Shown: positions 13,701 through 27,292 of the stretch, one piece after another
How positions within the stretch are numbered: the first letter of the stretch is position 1
Layout: each line of letters starts with the position of its first letter
From: Carnegiea gigantea
Taxonomy: Eukaryota; Streptophyta; Magnoliopsida; Caryophyllales; Cactaceae
DNA length: 64,000 nucleotides
NCBI GenBank assembly: GCA_029747015.1
Contig: JAKOGI010000568.1
Span: forward strand, 62,001 to 126,000
Reading direction: 5' to 3'
Notes under the pieces: generated by a model
What the model was told of the DNA's origin: nothing
Seen by the model: only the letters and a program-made list of their open reading frames with translations
Databases searched by the model: none
Position numbers and translations under genes: made by a program

Positions 13701-16700
13701 CATTTTAGAATAGAAAAGTGATTTAGCTATACTTCGATTTAGTAGTCGAATTACAAACAAAATAGCCATAGTCAATATGATAAGGGTGACAAACTGATTT
13801 AGACAAGCAAAGTGCAGAACATCTTGGATTTATCATATAATGATTTCACATGAGCATATTCTAGATTACATGAAGCAAGTCCAATAAAAGCAATAAAACT
13901 AAATAAAGAGGGGTCGATTCCTTTGCGAGGAGTGGGATTCATAAGCAAAAAGAATGATGGGTTACAATCTTCAACATTCCCCATACACTAATAAGAGCTT
14001 GTTTGAATCTTTAACTTAACACAAGTTATATGGGCTTACTGCCATGAATAGACAAGATGCATGATATATGTATAAATATCTTTTTGCGGTACATAGAAGA
14101 AGAAGATAAGAATCAAAAGTATTATAATGTAAGCAACCATAAAATCGAATAGGAATGTACTCCATATTTAGCAACAAGTTTCAAAGACTAGCTGAGTCAT
14201 ACTAGAAAGAACATGTAAGTACACTTGAAGATCCACAAAACTCTAGAGGTTTGGAATGAGAAATGGAAATTATATAGCATTAAAAGGAAGCAAATTTATA
14301 GATAAGACAATTTAAACGAGTACAAGAGATGCTAGAAGGAATAGCATTAACACAAAAGTCACTCAAATTGGCAGGGTTGGGATGCCAATTACGATCTTTT
14401 GAGCATAGGTTTAGAATCAAGAAAAAATGCAGCAGCGAAGAGACAATACCCGTAAATAACTCAAGATGAGTATATTAGGGACTGAAAATAAAACTACTTA
14501 AGTGAATGGTTTATCTACACCAGAAAATCACTTTACTATAAGAAGAAGAAATCTATTGAATTAAAGCATTTAGAGATTTGTTTTGCCTACAATAAGTTAG
14601 GTTTGTGAACTAAGCATGGGCTTTTCTCAAGTTTGGTTGATTCAAAGTTTGACAATATAATAAAATTTAATTGTTCCTTTGGAAATAAACTAAATTACTT
14701 AAACTAATCTAATCACCATCCTCTTAAAGGGTTCTTATTTAGTTTAACTTACAGATCTTGATTACAAAGTTTCTTTCCTCTCAACGTGCAGTCCTCTTTC
14801 AAAAACCATAAAGATGAGTCTAATCTTGCCGATCTGATAGCAGTTTTCTCCTTTCGATATTTCATCCTACTATCAAATATATGCAAGTAAACTGGCCAAA
14901 ATTACTTATAATCAATCAAAACAGGAGATAGATTGAACAAACCAAGCAAGATCAAACACGAGATTTGATTTGATAAATTAGAATTTCAACAATATTGTTT
15001 TAGCGAGCAAATCCTTAGACTATAAAGAAACTCATGATTATTGAAACTAAATCAAAAGAATCTAAACTAAATATCAATCGAACCAAAACTAACTAAAATG
15101 AGTTCAAGAACTATAGAGAGAAAAATGCCTATCAACAAAAAAGTTTCTTCATAAGATCTTTCATCTTCAAAGCCTCCTCTTACAAGTGTCATCCTTTGAT
15201 CCTTCGTTTAGCTCCCAATGATTAGAAATGGATGAATTTTTTACGAAAATAAATGATAAAATGGATGAAGATGATGTACAAGTAGCTGAGATATGCGTTA
15301 AAATAGAGAAACTAGAGCATTCTTGGCTGTAAGGAAAGATTAAAGTATCAAGAATCGAAAGCAATTTGGGATCATTGAGCCCTAGCAGGAGTATGAGGTG
15401 CATTGTTCATGTAATCTCCACATCAAGGTGTGATTAAATGTCAAAATCATAAATATAGTTCTAACATTATAGGGAATATCATGATCATGATGTCTAACAT
15501 AGGGCAGTAGATAACAACCAAAAATGGGTTTTGGAAGATGGAGGCCTAAGCATTTTAGAATAGAAAAGTGATTTAGCTATACTTCGATTTCGTAGTCGAA
15601 TTACAAACAAAATGGCCATAGTCAATATGATAAGGGTGACAAACTGATTTAGACAAGCAAAGTGCAGAACATCTTGGATTTATCATATAATGATTTCACA
15701 TGAGCATATTCTAGATTACATGAAGCAAGTCCAATAAAAGCAATAAAACTAAATAAAGAGGGGTCGATTCCTTTGCGAGGAGTGGGATTCATAAGCAAAA
15801 AGAATGATGGGTTACAATCTTCAACATTCCCCATACACTAATAAGAGCTTGTTTGAATCTTTAACTTAACACAAGTTATATGGGCTTACTGCCATGAATA
15901 GACAAGATGCATGATATATGTATAAATATCTTTTTGCGGTACATAGAAGAAGAAAATAAGAATCAAAAGTATTATAATGTAAGCAACCATAAAATCGAAT
16001 AGGAATGTACTCCATATTTAGCAACAAGTTTCAAAGACTAGCTGAGTCATACTAGAAAGAACATGTAAGTACACTTGAAGATCCACAAAACTCTAGAGGT
16101 TTGGAATGAGAAATGGAAATTATATAGCATTAAAAGGAAGCAAATTTATAGATAAGACAATCTAAACAAGTACAAGAGATGCTAGAAGGAATAGCATTAA
16201 CACAAAAGTCACTCAAATTGGCAGGGTTGGGATGCCAATTACGATCTTTTGAGCATAGGTTTAGAATCAAGAAGAAATGCAGCAGCGAAGAGATAATACC
16301 CGTAAATAACTCAAGATGAGTATATTAGGGACTGAAAATAAAACTACTTAAGTGAATGGTTTATCTACACCAGAAAATCACTTTACTATAAGAAGAAGAA
16401 ATCTATTGAATTAAAGCATTTAGAGATTTGTTTTGCCTACAATAAGTTAGGTTTGTGAACTAAGCATGGGCTTTTCTCAAGTTTGGTTGATTCAAAGTTT
16501 GACAATATAATAAAATTTAATTGTTCCTTTGGAAATAAATTAAATTACTTAAACTAATCTAATCACCATCCTCTTAAAGGGTTCTTATTTAGTTTAACTT
16601 ACAGATCTTGATTACAAAGTTTCTTTCCTCTCAACGTGCAGTCCTCTTTTAAAAACCATAAAGATGAGTCTAATCTTGCCGATCTGATAGCAGTTTTCTC

Positions 16701-18190
16701 CTTTCGATATTTCATCCTACTATCAAATATATGCAAGTAAACTGGCCAAAATTACTTATAATCAATCAAAACAGGAGATAGATTGAACAAACCAAGCAAG
16801 ATCAAACACGAGATTTGATTTGATAAATTAGAATTTCAACAATATTGTTTTAGCTAGCAAATCCTTAGACTATAAGGAAACTCATGATTATTGAAACTAA
16901 ATCAAAAGAATCTAAACTAAATATCAATCGAACCAAAACTAACTAAAATGAGTTCAAGAACTATAGAGAGAAAAATGCCTATCAACAAAAAAGTTTCTTC
17001 ATAAGATCTTTCATCTTCAAAGCCTCCTCTTACAAGTGTCATCCTTTGATCCTTCGTTTAGCTCCCAATGATTAGAAATGGATGAATTTTTTACGAAAAT
17101 AAATGATAAAATGGATGAAGATGATGTACAAGTAGTTGAGATATGCGTTAAAATAGAGAAACTAGAGCATTCTTGGCTATAAGGAAAGATTAAAGTATCA
17201 AGAATCGAAAGCAATTTGGGATCATTGAGCCCTAGCAGGAGTATGAGGTGCATTGTTCATGTAATCTCCACATCAAGGTGTGATTAAATGTCAAAATCAT
17301 AAATATAGTTCTAACATTATAGGGAATATCATGATCTTGATGTCTAACATAGGGCAGTAGATAACAACCAAAAATGGGTTTTGGAAGATGGAGGCCTAAG
17401 CATTTTAGAATAGAAAAGTGATTTAGCTATACTTCGATTTAGTAGTCGAATTACAAACAAAATAGCCATAGTCAATATGATAAGGGTGACAAACTGATTT
17501 AGACAAGCAAAGTGCAGAACATCTTGGATTTATCATATAATGATTTCACATGAGCATATTCTAGATTACATGAAGCAAGTCCAATAAAAGCAATAAAACT
17601 AAATAAAGAGGGGTCGATTCCTTTGCAAGGAGTGGGATTCATAAGCAAAAAGAATGATGGGTTACAATCTTCAACATTCCCCATACACTAATAAGAGCTT
17701 GTTTGAATCTTTAACTTAACACAAGTTATATGGGCTTACTGCCATGAATAGACAAGATGCATGATATATGTATAAATATCTTTTTGCGGTACATAGAAGA
17801 AGAAGATAAGAATCAAAAGTATTATAATGTAAGCAACCATAAAATCGAATAGGAATGTACTCCATATTTAGCAACAAGTTTCAAAGACTAGCTGAGTCAT
17901 ACTAGAAAGAACATGTAAGTACACTTGAAGATCCACAAAACTCTAGAGGTTTGGAATGAGAAATAGAAATTATATAGCATTAAAAGGAAGCAAATTTATA
18001 GATAAGACAATTTAAACAAGTACAAGAGATGCTAGAAGGAATAGCATTAACACAAAAGTCACTCAAATTGGCAGGGTTGGGATGCCAATTACGATCTTTT
18101 GAGCATAGGTTTAGAATCAAGAAAAAATGCAGCAGCGAAGAGACAATACCCGTAAATAACTCAAGATGAGTATATTAGGGACTGAAAATA
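4798..18190. repeat. Tandem array: seven copies of an 1,850-bp unit
   Basis: Landmarks recur every 1,850 bp. Unit starts are 4,798, 6,648, 8,498, 10,791, 12,641, 14,491 and 16,341; similarity stops sharply at 18,190. Copies differ at only scattered positions, so recent amplification or homogenisation is likely. Units 2, 3 and 4 share one set of variants (for example CGCCATCC, and CAGCATTCTTGTCTAT near 7,470), while units 1, 5, 6 and 7 share another (CACCATCC, GAGCATTCTTGGCTAT). Each unit has two short minus-strand ORFs of 78 and 61 codons. Their conservation follows from overall identity, and neither shows a known domain, start context or codon signature, so I do not call genes. No tRNA, rRNA or retrotransposon domain was recognised in the monomer. 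Confidence 0.97.
8498..10790. repeat. Array copy 3: 2,293-bp variant with a scrambled, duplicated insert
   Basis: This unit is 443 bp longer than the others. It follows the normal sequence to about 9,113, then runs through about 220 bp made of short, out-of-order, indel-rich pieces of the same unit (9,114-9,335; the CTTTCATCTTCAAAG and AAGTGTCATCCTTTG pieces each recur). It then restarts at GGCCAAAATTACTTATAATC near 9,343, a segment already present near 8,901, and finishes normally. Either a rearranged monomer or an assembly or consensus error would give this picture. Confidence 0.9.
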
Positions 18191-21076
18191 ATGAGAATGT
18201 TGCTTATGTAGGATTTTAAGTTAAAAGAACAAATGACAAATTTTGACATGAAAGGAAATAGTATTATGAAACGGATAGAATGAGAGTGACTATAAGCATA
18301 AACAATTTAAAAAAGGAGACCATAAGGGTCAAATAGTTCCAAACATTAGTTAAATAGGAGCAAGAACACTTGATATAAATTTGAAAGGTGGACTAACAGT
18401 GAAATAGATGACTTAGGTGGTGATAATATTTTAAAAGGAGATCGAATTCATTATTTGCAAAGAACAATAAGTACATGGTATTAACCTAGGATCAAACTAT
18501 GGAATTATCCTTCTGCAATAACAGGAGAGTGAACACTCGTAATGTGATCTAACAAATGTGCCCTTCACCAATTATGTAGAAATCCACATGAAAGTTTATG
18601 TGGTTATAAGAAGAAAAGTCATGACGATCCCCCATTTATCCCTGAGGATCAAAAGAGTAAAATAAAAGTCAAAGTTACAAAATCCAATAGAGAGCTTACG
18701 GATGCACAAATAGGGATGCGACCAATGATGTAAAGGACAGGGTGATCTTATATTCAAAGTGTCGTCATATGAGTTCAATTCATGCTCACAAAAACACATA
18801 GCGTTAACAACACTAGGAAGCGAAAAGAAATGAGATTTAAAGTATCACAGATATAGATATTCTTTGGTCATCAACATACTTAGTTTGAATTCACTTGTAC
18901 GAAAGGGGATCATCCTCTTAAATGCATTGAATTCACGAATAGTGGAAAAAATGAAATAATAAGAATCAAAGTCGGCTATGAACAAGGAAGGTATGTCTTT
19001 GTTGAAAGGACGATCGTAAAATATAAGCTAAGCAGAGATAATTAGTGAAAGCAAGTGGTTCATATTTCACCTTAGTGATAGGGATTCAACATAAAAATTA
19101 ATGTTATGAGGCAAGTTAACGATGGAAAGGATGCACAATGAAGTATTGTTAAGATGTTCAATGATTTTTGTAAGGCAAAGGTGGTTAATATGATCCAAAA
19201 ATGAATTCTAGTTAGGTAATGTTATTGCATAATATGGGTGTAGCTAGCTCTGGTTTGTAAAGAGATTAAAGATTCCCAACAAAGACTTGTAATTATGAAA
19301 TGGTAGCTTATAAAGATGGTTAACTGACCAAAGATCATTATATACTCTTTTAGATCAATCCAGGGACTTCTTTAGCTGAAGTTGTAGAAAAAGAAAATCA
19401 CTTGCGGTTTTGAATCTTTATGCAGACCCTTTCAATATCTTACTGTCTAATAATACCTTGCTGTTGCACCCGGGATTGTATCTGGACAATACCGTCTTCA
19501 ATTTGACATCTCATTCTTACAAAACCACTAGTAATTATCCTAAAACGTTATGTGATATATACTCGGGTCATCACTCTTAATTTGTTACTAGCATGAGTCA
19601 TGATATCAGGTAACCTGAGTTTAACCATAGAACCATTATGATTATATTATACTTCTCTATAGCTCATTTATTCCCCAAGTCTCATCCATGAACCATGTCT
19701 GCTTAGGTAGAATATAAATAGGACCCCTAGAAGTTTGTTGTATGCAAAAGCAGAGAGTTCATACACATATAGCACATTTGCGAGCCTTTCCCGATGGTTT
19801 CACATGTGTGAATGGTCCTTTTCTGCAAAATGAATGTACTTAAAGTTGTTAACCACCACCTTTGTTTCTTTGAAGAATCCAATGTTGAAGTATCTTCTCT
19901 TCTCCCTCTCTCTTTTCTGTTCTCTTTTTCTTTTTTCCCCCTTTTCCTTTTTGTCTAACCCTTCTTAACCCCAAGGAGTCTGCTTACCTAATTACCTTCT
20001 ACATTACATAATAAAACTCTCTCCCATTAACTTATTTTAAATGACCTAGTGAGTATAACTTGACCCACCATCATCGTACACCTTATCCACTAGTATCAGA
20101 CAAGGAATTATTTACACCATTACATTAAAAATCTCCTATAAAGACCTTGGCACTAAGATCCACCTTTAGTAATCTCCATGAGCACTTGGGGTTTGTTTAG
20201 CCTCACAATAAGTGTGGACATTATAGGCAAAGCCACATTATACCATCTCTAACCTCAAAAGGAGTCTCTCTATACACCTTTTAAGTTTTCAATGTATACA
20301 ATTGCCTAGATCGAGACATATTTATTTATATAATCTGGTTCAACGGTCCAAAGTTGCAATGTCAGCCAACAACCCAAAACTAAATATCCTCTACCTCTTT
20401 GTTATATATTACCTCCGTCATTACAGAGCATGCTTTAAGGTACGATGACTTGTATACATCTTAAATTTAGCAGTCTACGTAAGTTCACATAATTTGGAAA
20501 CCAGTTAATGATAACACTTCTTTTGTAAGAGAACCTTATCTCACTCCATACAACGCATTTAATACCCAGTAGTACACCATAAGCAATTGAACTCTCTTCA
20601 GATAATTCACTGTATTAGATTATTATTGCAAATCACCTATGATAGAGTGATAAGCCCTCAGACATGTACACTATTGCAATGGTTATTCATATCGGCTCAA
20701 CACATAGATTCAGCAACATTATGTATTTCGTCTGTCAAAAGTTAAATGTAATTGGCACTCCATTAACTACATCAAAAGTGTGAATGGCATCCCCGCATCA
20801 TGTCTTAACTAGCACCATTTCCAAACATTAAGTATGTCTGTACACCTTAATGAGGCTTATAGAATAAAGTCATCCTCCCAAAATAATGGGCAACCCAAAA
20901 TTCCACATATTTATTGCCATGAGCTTGGTGAATTTCTCTAGGAAATGTACATTCATGTAAGGTCAACTAACGCCTCCCTACTCTATGCACCCATAAGCAT
21001 GAACTTATAGGTAAAATCTCATTTACCTAGACCAACATAACTCATAAACATCCTAAACCTTACAGTGGCCCCTAAA
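18191..21076 (-). other. Non-coding internal region of a minus-strand LTR retroelement (inferred)
   Basis: There is no ORF with a recognisable domain on either strand; the longest, a 67-codon minus-strand ORF at 18,596-18,799, is not identifiable. The segment lies directly downstream (minus strand) of a primer binding site at 21,077-21,092, so its right part is probably the leader or internal region of the element owning the LTR at 21,097. It may be a large non-coding derivative or a thoroughly decayed element. Whether the 1,850-bp array was inside this element cannot be decided because no left LTR of the same family is visible. Confidence 0.45.
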
Positions 21077-21092
21077 CCTGGCTTTGATACCA
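21077..21092 (-). other. Primer binding site, initiator Met tRNA type
   Basis: On the minus strand the sequence reads TGGTATCAAAGCCAGG. This is the usual plant retrotransposon primer site complementary to the 3' end of initiator methionine tRNA (TGGTATCAGAGCCA type) with one change. It sits 4 nt from the LTR end (TGCA at 21,097-21,100), the normal spacing, and so fixes the orientation of that element as minus strand. Confidence 0.8.
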
Positions 21093-22508
21093 CAATTGCA
21101 ATGCCCCCATATACTAATTATCTAATTACCATAATTTAACCACTTATTATTATAATTATAGCAGAAGTCTTAATGATTAGAGGCATGATCATCCTCCTAA
21201 GTTAAACAAGGCTATATATATACTGCATGATTTTAACTGAAACATCGCCACGATCCAAGGTCCCTAAACTGCGGGCATTTAAGTCAACTTCGAACTAAAT
21301 TAATTTTCACATAATCAAAATATAACTAGATTAGGTATCTCCTAATTCTCTACTTCGGACATGCTTATTCAAGTTATACACACAACATGATCTTTAAGTC
21401 CTATCAAGTCTTCAAGTTATGCTAAAATCCACTGTGAACATCTTACGGCATTAAATAGCATAAACACGAGACTTTGCTTCTAGCTCTTGCTTCTTGTTAA
21501 GGAGAGGTCTACTCACCGATTCTTTACCTAAAATTAAAAACACAAAAAAGATTTCAGAAATGAGCCGAAGCCTAGTACGTTTATCCCTACTACTGTAAAA
21601 TAAACTCTCAGAACAATTTAGTTGGGCCCTCGCATCTCAATTCCTTTTATCTAGAAAAACAGGAGCGGGAGAGAATAAGTGTAAATTGCTTGTCGGTTTT
21701 TATTTGGTAGTGGACCCTAAACTGATGAGCTCATAAGCACAGTGCGATCATTGAATAGGTGTATATATACTAGGCCGATCGAAAAGCCTAACCTGAGGCC
21801 ACCTGGGTGAATTGAAAGGCCTAATCCCTAATGATTAATAATTGATGAATCCACTTGATTATATAGCAAAAATAATTCATGAAAATGATTAACTAAATAC
21901 TTGTATATTATGAGATTTCTGTATTTACAAAAAGATGTGGATATTTGAAGGGTACAGGTAGTAAACGTACTTGAAAATTTTAAAATCCCTTCCCTTTTAT
22001 CAAATAGTTGTTCATGGCTTGACAGTGGCGGTGTTCGGGTATACATATTTAGTTGCTTATTGAAATTTCCAAGTAATTTTTGTTAGTTACGATGTTAATA
22101 AATAATTCAGAGTCCTCCTTGGCATTTTCCTTAGTTATCGTACACTAATAACTGTTACTTAAGCTCACAAATTTATTTTGGTTCTCCATTTGGATGTGCT
22201 TTCTTCGATTAGTCTTGTTATTATTATTATCATAAATGATATTGACGTTATTGTCATTAAAGTTATTATGATCATTGTTATTATTAAAATTAGATGTCAT
22301 ACTTAATGCCATTATAATTCCATTTCTATTATTATTTATGATCGTTACGAGAAAAAATATTATTGTTAGTTCTAGTGATTTATTACGAAGGGGTTCAGAT
22401 TACTAAGCTCACCTTGTGGTCTGGACTGATTTCTAATTTCAAGTCATACTTCCATATGTAAATCAAAAGGATTTTTGCTTATTTAAGCCTCAAATGGACT
22501 TTGATGCC

Positions 22509-24012
22509 TGTTAGAATTTATAAAGTTTTGATGATAACAAATCCAAGTGTTGTTGTTGTTGCTCCAAACAAGCTTTCCAAACAGGACCTTACTGCTGTTC
22601 TCAATGTATTAAAACTACTTGACTAATGGTTTATCAAGAATAGGTACTCAAGTCAGCAATGTAAGAACACCTGTGAGGAACAGGTTCTGTGAGGTGTTTT
22701 GAAGCATATCCTGAGAAGTGTTTGAAACATAAGATATGTGCAGCTGTGACAAACAGGTTCCGTGCGGTGTTTGAAGCATATTCTGTGAAGTGTTTGCAGC
22801 AAAGTCGTTCTACAAGATGACTAGTGGTTACAACAAGATGTCTTAATTTGATTTGGTTTTATATTTTTAGACTCTTGTTAATATGCCAATTAGAAAGTTT
22901 TAATTTACCACTCACTGGAAACGGTTTGGCTTTTCGAAAAATATTTTGGATCACCCTTCAGAACAACCCTGGAAACAGGGCGATCAGGGTGTTTCCAGAA
23001 TAAGCTGCGAAAAACTGCTTTGCACGATTTTTATCTTTTGGATTTTGGGCAGCTTCTTCAAAGGTTTGCAAGAAAGATTTTTCTATGGAGTATCTTATTC
23101 TTTACCCTAAAAAACGGTTATCAAAAATCTTAAGGGATTTGCAAAATCTTTTTGAATAAAAAGAATATCCAATTTTTGGCAAGTGGATAAGGTAGTTGAG
23201 AAAAACATGGGCTAGCTGCTAAAGAACACCGCCTTATGCACGCGGTTCAGGAAGTGTTTTCAGCTCATGTCACCTTACCCCTTGTAGCTAAAGGATTCTA
23301 TTTTCTCTAGGATTTTAGTTTCCAAAAATTTCAGAAATAGTTTTTCCATCCCTTGTGGGTAAAGGATTCTATATTCTTCAGATTTTTTAGTTTCCAAAAA
23401 TTTGATGAATTGTTTTCCAAGCACTATAAAAGGCGGCTTCTTACAATCTTGGAGACATCGGTTTTCAAAGAGAAAAAATCTGAGTTCATGAGCTAAAACA
23501 TTTGAAAAGAAAACCGAGCCTTGTGAGTGAATTAATTGAGCTTTCAAAGTTGGCATACTAGGACTTCATTGTACCCTATATTAGCTTAGTTGAGAAGCAT
23601 TGTAATAGGGTGTTTTTTCTTTACATTCTTCTTTCACAAGAGTGAGTAGAGTGTGTGTCCAAATCAAGGGGATTTTGGACGTGGGGTAACTTGTCTTAGG
23701 GAAGACAGGTTACGTGTGTTACAAGTTGTAACAAGGTGTGTTACTATTGTAACGTGATTAGCCTATTTAGTGAAGTGTTTAAATCCTACACGAGGTAGGT
23801 CGTGGTTTTTAACCTCAGTTGAGCTAGAGGTGTTTTCCACGTAAAAAATCCTGTGTCCATTATTTTCGCATTCAATTTTGTTGGATTTTCGCTTCTGCTT
23901 ATCTCAGAACAACCTGTGCGAACAGGGTCTAAGACTGTTTGTCAGCAACTTGCGAAAATCGGACACCACAATTCATCCCCCCTCTTGTGGTTGTGTACTC
24001 TCTAATTCAACA
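22509..24012 (+). repeat. Left LTR of the copia element
   Basis: TG...CA ends, 1,504 bp, the same length as the right LTR. A TATA-like ACTATAAAAGG lies at 23,423-23,433, giving a likely transcription start around 23,455-23,465. The short ORFs inside are not genes. Confidence 0.95.
23424..23432 (+). promoter_or_regulatory. TATA box of the left copia LTR
   Basis: CTATAAAAG lies about 580 bp before the LTR end, followed by a pyrimidine-rich stretch. The same motif occurs at the equivalent place in the right LTR (near 31,900). This would drive the genomic retrotransposon transcript. Confidence 0.6.
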
Positions 24013-24014
24013 AG

Positions 24015-24029
24015 TGGTATCAGAGCAGG
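24015..24029 (+). other. Primer binding site of the copia element
   Basis: TGGTATCAGAGCAGG starts 2 nt after the left LTR. It matches the complement of the 3' end of plant initiator methionine tRNA, the standard primer for copia minus-strand DNA synthesis. Confidence 0.9.
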
Positions 24030-24070
24030 TTCTCCTTTGAAAGGCTAACACCTTTGAGAGATCCTTGAAG

Positions 24071-25831
24071 ATGAGTACTCCACAAGGCATGCTTGAAGGT
24101 CAATCCATAACTCGTCCACCATACTTTAATGGCCAACACTATAGTTGGTGGAAGAATAGGATGGAAAACTACATCCAAGCCGAGGACTATGAGTTGTGGA
24201 TGCTCATCAAGCATGGACCACTCATCCCTAAGAAAACAACTGAAGATGGAAAGTCAATCCCCAATAAGCCTAAGGAGTTCAATGCTGAAGATTATAAGAT
24301 GATGGAGAAGAATGCCAAGGCCAAGAAACTCCTATATTTTGGCCTAGGTCCTGATGAATATACTCGCATATCTGAATGTGAGTCGGCCAAAGAAATCTGG
24401 GATGCTTTGCAAGTAGCTCACGAAGGGACCAATCAAGTAAAGCAATCCCGGATTGAATTGCTTATGAGAAAGTATGAGCTGTTCGAGATGGGTGATCGGG
24501 AAAGTGTGATGGACATGTACACTCGCTTCACTCACATAACGAATGAGTTGAAATCCTTGGGAAAATCCTTCACCACCGAAGAATTGGTAAGGAAGATCCT
24601 AAGAATTTTACCTCATTCTTGGGAAGCAAAAGTAACGGCCATCCAAGAAGCTAAGGACATGAACAAGATCACCCTAGATGAGCTGATTGGAAACCTCCAA
24701 ACATATGAACTTAGGAAATATTCTCAACAGAAAGATGAGACAAAGAGAGAACGAGGTCTTGCACTAAAGGCCTTAGAAGATGATTCTGATTCTGAGGAGG
24801 AGGAGATTGCCATGATGACTCAAAAATTTAAGAAGTTCTTCAAGAAAGTCAAAGAAAACATCAAAAGGAAGGACTTCGGCAAAGCCAGGAACACCCCTCG
24901 GGAACAGTTCACTGGGTGTTTCAAGTGTGGTAAGCTAGACCACATTGTGAGAAACTGCCCACTGCACAAGGAAGAACAAGAACTCGAACACCCCAGAAAA
25001 TAGGGGAGGAAACAGGGTGTAAGCAGCTCAGCGAAAAGGTTCTCAAAAGCTATGCTCGCAGCTTGGGGAGATTTAAGTGAGGATGAGGAAGGGTCTGAAG
25101 CTGGGGAAGCTAATGTAGCACTCATGGCAATGAGTGACACTGATTCAGATGATGGGTCAACGGATAGTCTGACTCAACTCAAGAACAAGGTACATGGTCT
25201 AAATAAATCAACTCTTGAGAAATTAGTGTACAATATAATTGATATATGTACTGAATTAAAAGGGGATGTTCGAGATTTAGAACTTAAAAATGAAACCCTT
25301 AAATTAGAAAAGCTTGCAGTTGACAAAGAGATTCTTGCCTTGCATGAAAACATCAATGTGCTTAAAGAAACTCTACTCATGAAAGAAGAGACTTGTTCCA
25401 CTAAACTGACTGAGCTAGAAAAAGAATCTCTTGACTTAAAAGGCAAGGTCGAGTCTTTGCTGGAAGAAAACAGAAACTTGGTTGAAAAAATAAAACACTT
25501 AGAATCGGACCTTGCCACAAACAAGCTCTGGAACAGGTCCTTAAGGGCGTTGAAATGGTTAAACACTCATCATAGTCAAAATAGAAGAGGACTAGGTTTT
25601 GTGCCTAAGATGACCTACCCAGTGAATAACAAATATGTGGCATTACCTGAAAATATTGTTTGTTTTCATTGTGGTAAAACGGGGCATTATCGATATGCTT
25701 GTCCTATAAGAAAGTATGCCATTAAAAAGAACTCAGTGCATGTAAAACAAATATGGGTTAGGAAAGATGAGATTTACACGTCTAAAGGAATGGGACCCAA
25801 GTGGATCTGGGTTCCCAAAACTAACCCATGA
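24071..25831 (+). pseudogene. gag: Copia gag, interrupted by an in-frame TAG
   Basis: Gag forms the particle and binds genomic RNA. Translation should start at the ATG at 24,071 (MSTPQ), shortly after the primer site. One frame is open for 310 codons to TAG at 25,001-25,003, and the same frame resumes to TGA at 25,829-25,831. N-terminal residues 10-220 match the copia-type gag polyprotein domain (YFNGQHYSWWKNRM, later WDALQVAHEG). A CCHC zinc knuckle, CFKCGKLDHIVRNC, sits just before the TAG. The second half has the acidic VALMAMSD segment typical of Sirevirus gag, a long coiled coil (about 25,150-25,520) and a second knuckle, CFHCGKTGHYRYAC. The in-frame TAG probably inactivates the copy; readthrough cannot be excluded. 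Confidence 0.88.
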
Positions 25832-25837
25832 TTTGTT

Positions 25838-27292
25838 TTGCAGGCTGAAGTGAGAGAGAACAACCCAGCAAACAGTGCAGCAAATAGTCTAGGGAACAGG
25901 CAGCTGTGGTATGTTGACAGTGGGTGTTCGAGGCATATGACTTGTGAAAAATCCAATTTTCTCTCACTTACAGCATCAGAAGGAGGGAGTGTGGCATTTG
26001 GAAACGGAAAATTTGGGGCAATTGTCGGTATAGGTAAGATAGGTGAGTCACTCTCCCATTCAATTGACAATGTTTATTTTGTGGATGGTTTAAAACACAA
26101 CTTGCTAAGTGTGTCCCAACTGTGTGACAAAGACAACCTAGTAGTGTTCTCTCCAACACGTTGCTTGGTTGTAAACATGAACACAGGAGATGTTGTGTTG
26201 AGGGGGAAGCGACACAAAAATGTTTATAAAGTGTGTATTTCTACTCTTCCCCAAAATAATTTGACTTGTTTGAGTGCCTTAAAAGATGATGTTATGCTTT
26301 GGCACAAAAGACTAGGTCATGCAAGCCACTCTCTTTTGAACAAACTTGTAACCAAAGATTTAGTAGTTGGCTTACCTTCCATCAAATTCAATGATGACAA
26401 GGTATGTGATGCATGTGCCAAAGGCAAACAAGTCAAAAATTCATTTAAGTCTAAAAAGTGTATAAGCACTACTCGACCCCTTGAATTAATACATATGGAT
26501 CTATGTGGTCCAATGAGGATCATGAGCCGAGGTGGCAAGAGGTATGTGCTTGTGATAGTGGATGACTACTCTCGTTTCACTTGGACTTTGTTTTTGGCTT
26601 CTAAAGATGAAACTTTTGAAAAATTTCTTGCTTTCATTAAAAAGACTGAAAAGAGGGTAGGACACTCTTTGGTATGCATAAGGTCTGACCATGGTACAGA
26701 ATTTGAAAATTCGAGCTTTATTGACTATTGTAATGAGCATGGTGTTGATCACAATTTTTCAGCTCCAAGAACACCCCAACAGAACGGGGTGGTAGAGCGC
26801 AAAAATCGTACTCTAGAGGACATGACTAGAACAATGCTTGTTGCTAGTGGTCTTCCTAGAAATTTTTGGGCTGAAGCTTTAAACACATCATGTTACATTA
26901 TAAATAGATGCATGATTAGACCTGCTCTTAACAAAACTCCTTATGAGATCCTCAAAGGAAGAAAACCAAATATTTTGCATTTGAGAGTTTTTGGGTGTAA
27001 ATGTTTTGTGCATAATAATGGAAAGGATGCCTTAGGAAAATTTGATCCAAGGAGTGACGAGGCAATATTCCTCGGTTACTCCTCACATAGTAAGGCATAC
27101 AAAGTGTTTAATAAGAGAACCTTGTGTGTTGAAGAAAGTGTGCATGTGCTTTTTGATGAAACTAACTCTCCAAGTGAGAATGATACACAGGAGGAAGACC
27201 TCGAACTAGGTCTTGTTAAAAAAGACATGCTGCTTCAAGATGAACCAGGTAAGGATCAACCTGAGAGATCAAGGCCTGAAGCTATTCTTTAG
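25838..27292 (+). pseudogene. pol: Copia pol, protease and integrase part
   Basis: This part is in the same frame as gag, separated only by TGA at 25,829-25,831, which looks like a mutated Trp codon (PKTNP-stop-FVLQAE). Protease: WYVDSGCSRHMT with the catalytic Asp of DSG near residue 28. GAG-pre-integrase zinc finger: HKRLGHASHSLLNKL followed by CDACAKG. Integrase core with all three catalytic acids: D in HMDLCGPM, D in RSDHGTEF, E in NGVVERKNRT. A family-typical FGCKCFVHN region follows. The frame ends at TAG 27,290-27,292, before the RT. Integrase inserts the cDNA; the protease matures the polyprotein. Confidence 0.9.

Noticed and set aside
5474..17684. Two minus-strand ORFs (78 and 61 codons) repeated in every unit of the array, as a possible tandem gene family
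   Set aside because: They are conserved only because the whole 1,850-bp unit is. There is no domain, no promoter or start context, and the few changes include non-conservative replacements.
25829..25855. TTTGTTTTGCAG before pol as a splice acceptor allowing gag removal and a spliced pol message
   Set aside because: The frame is identical on both sides and the stop is best explained as a mutated Trp codon; no matching donor was evident. Kept only as a remote possibility.
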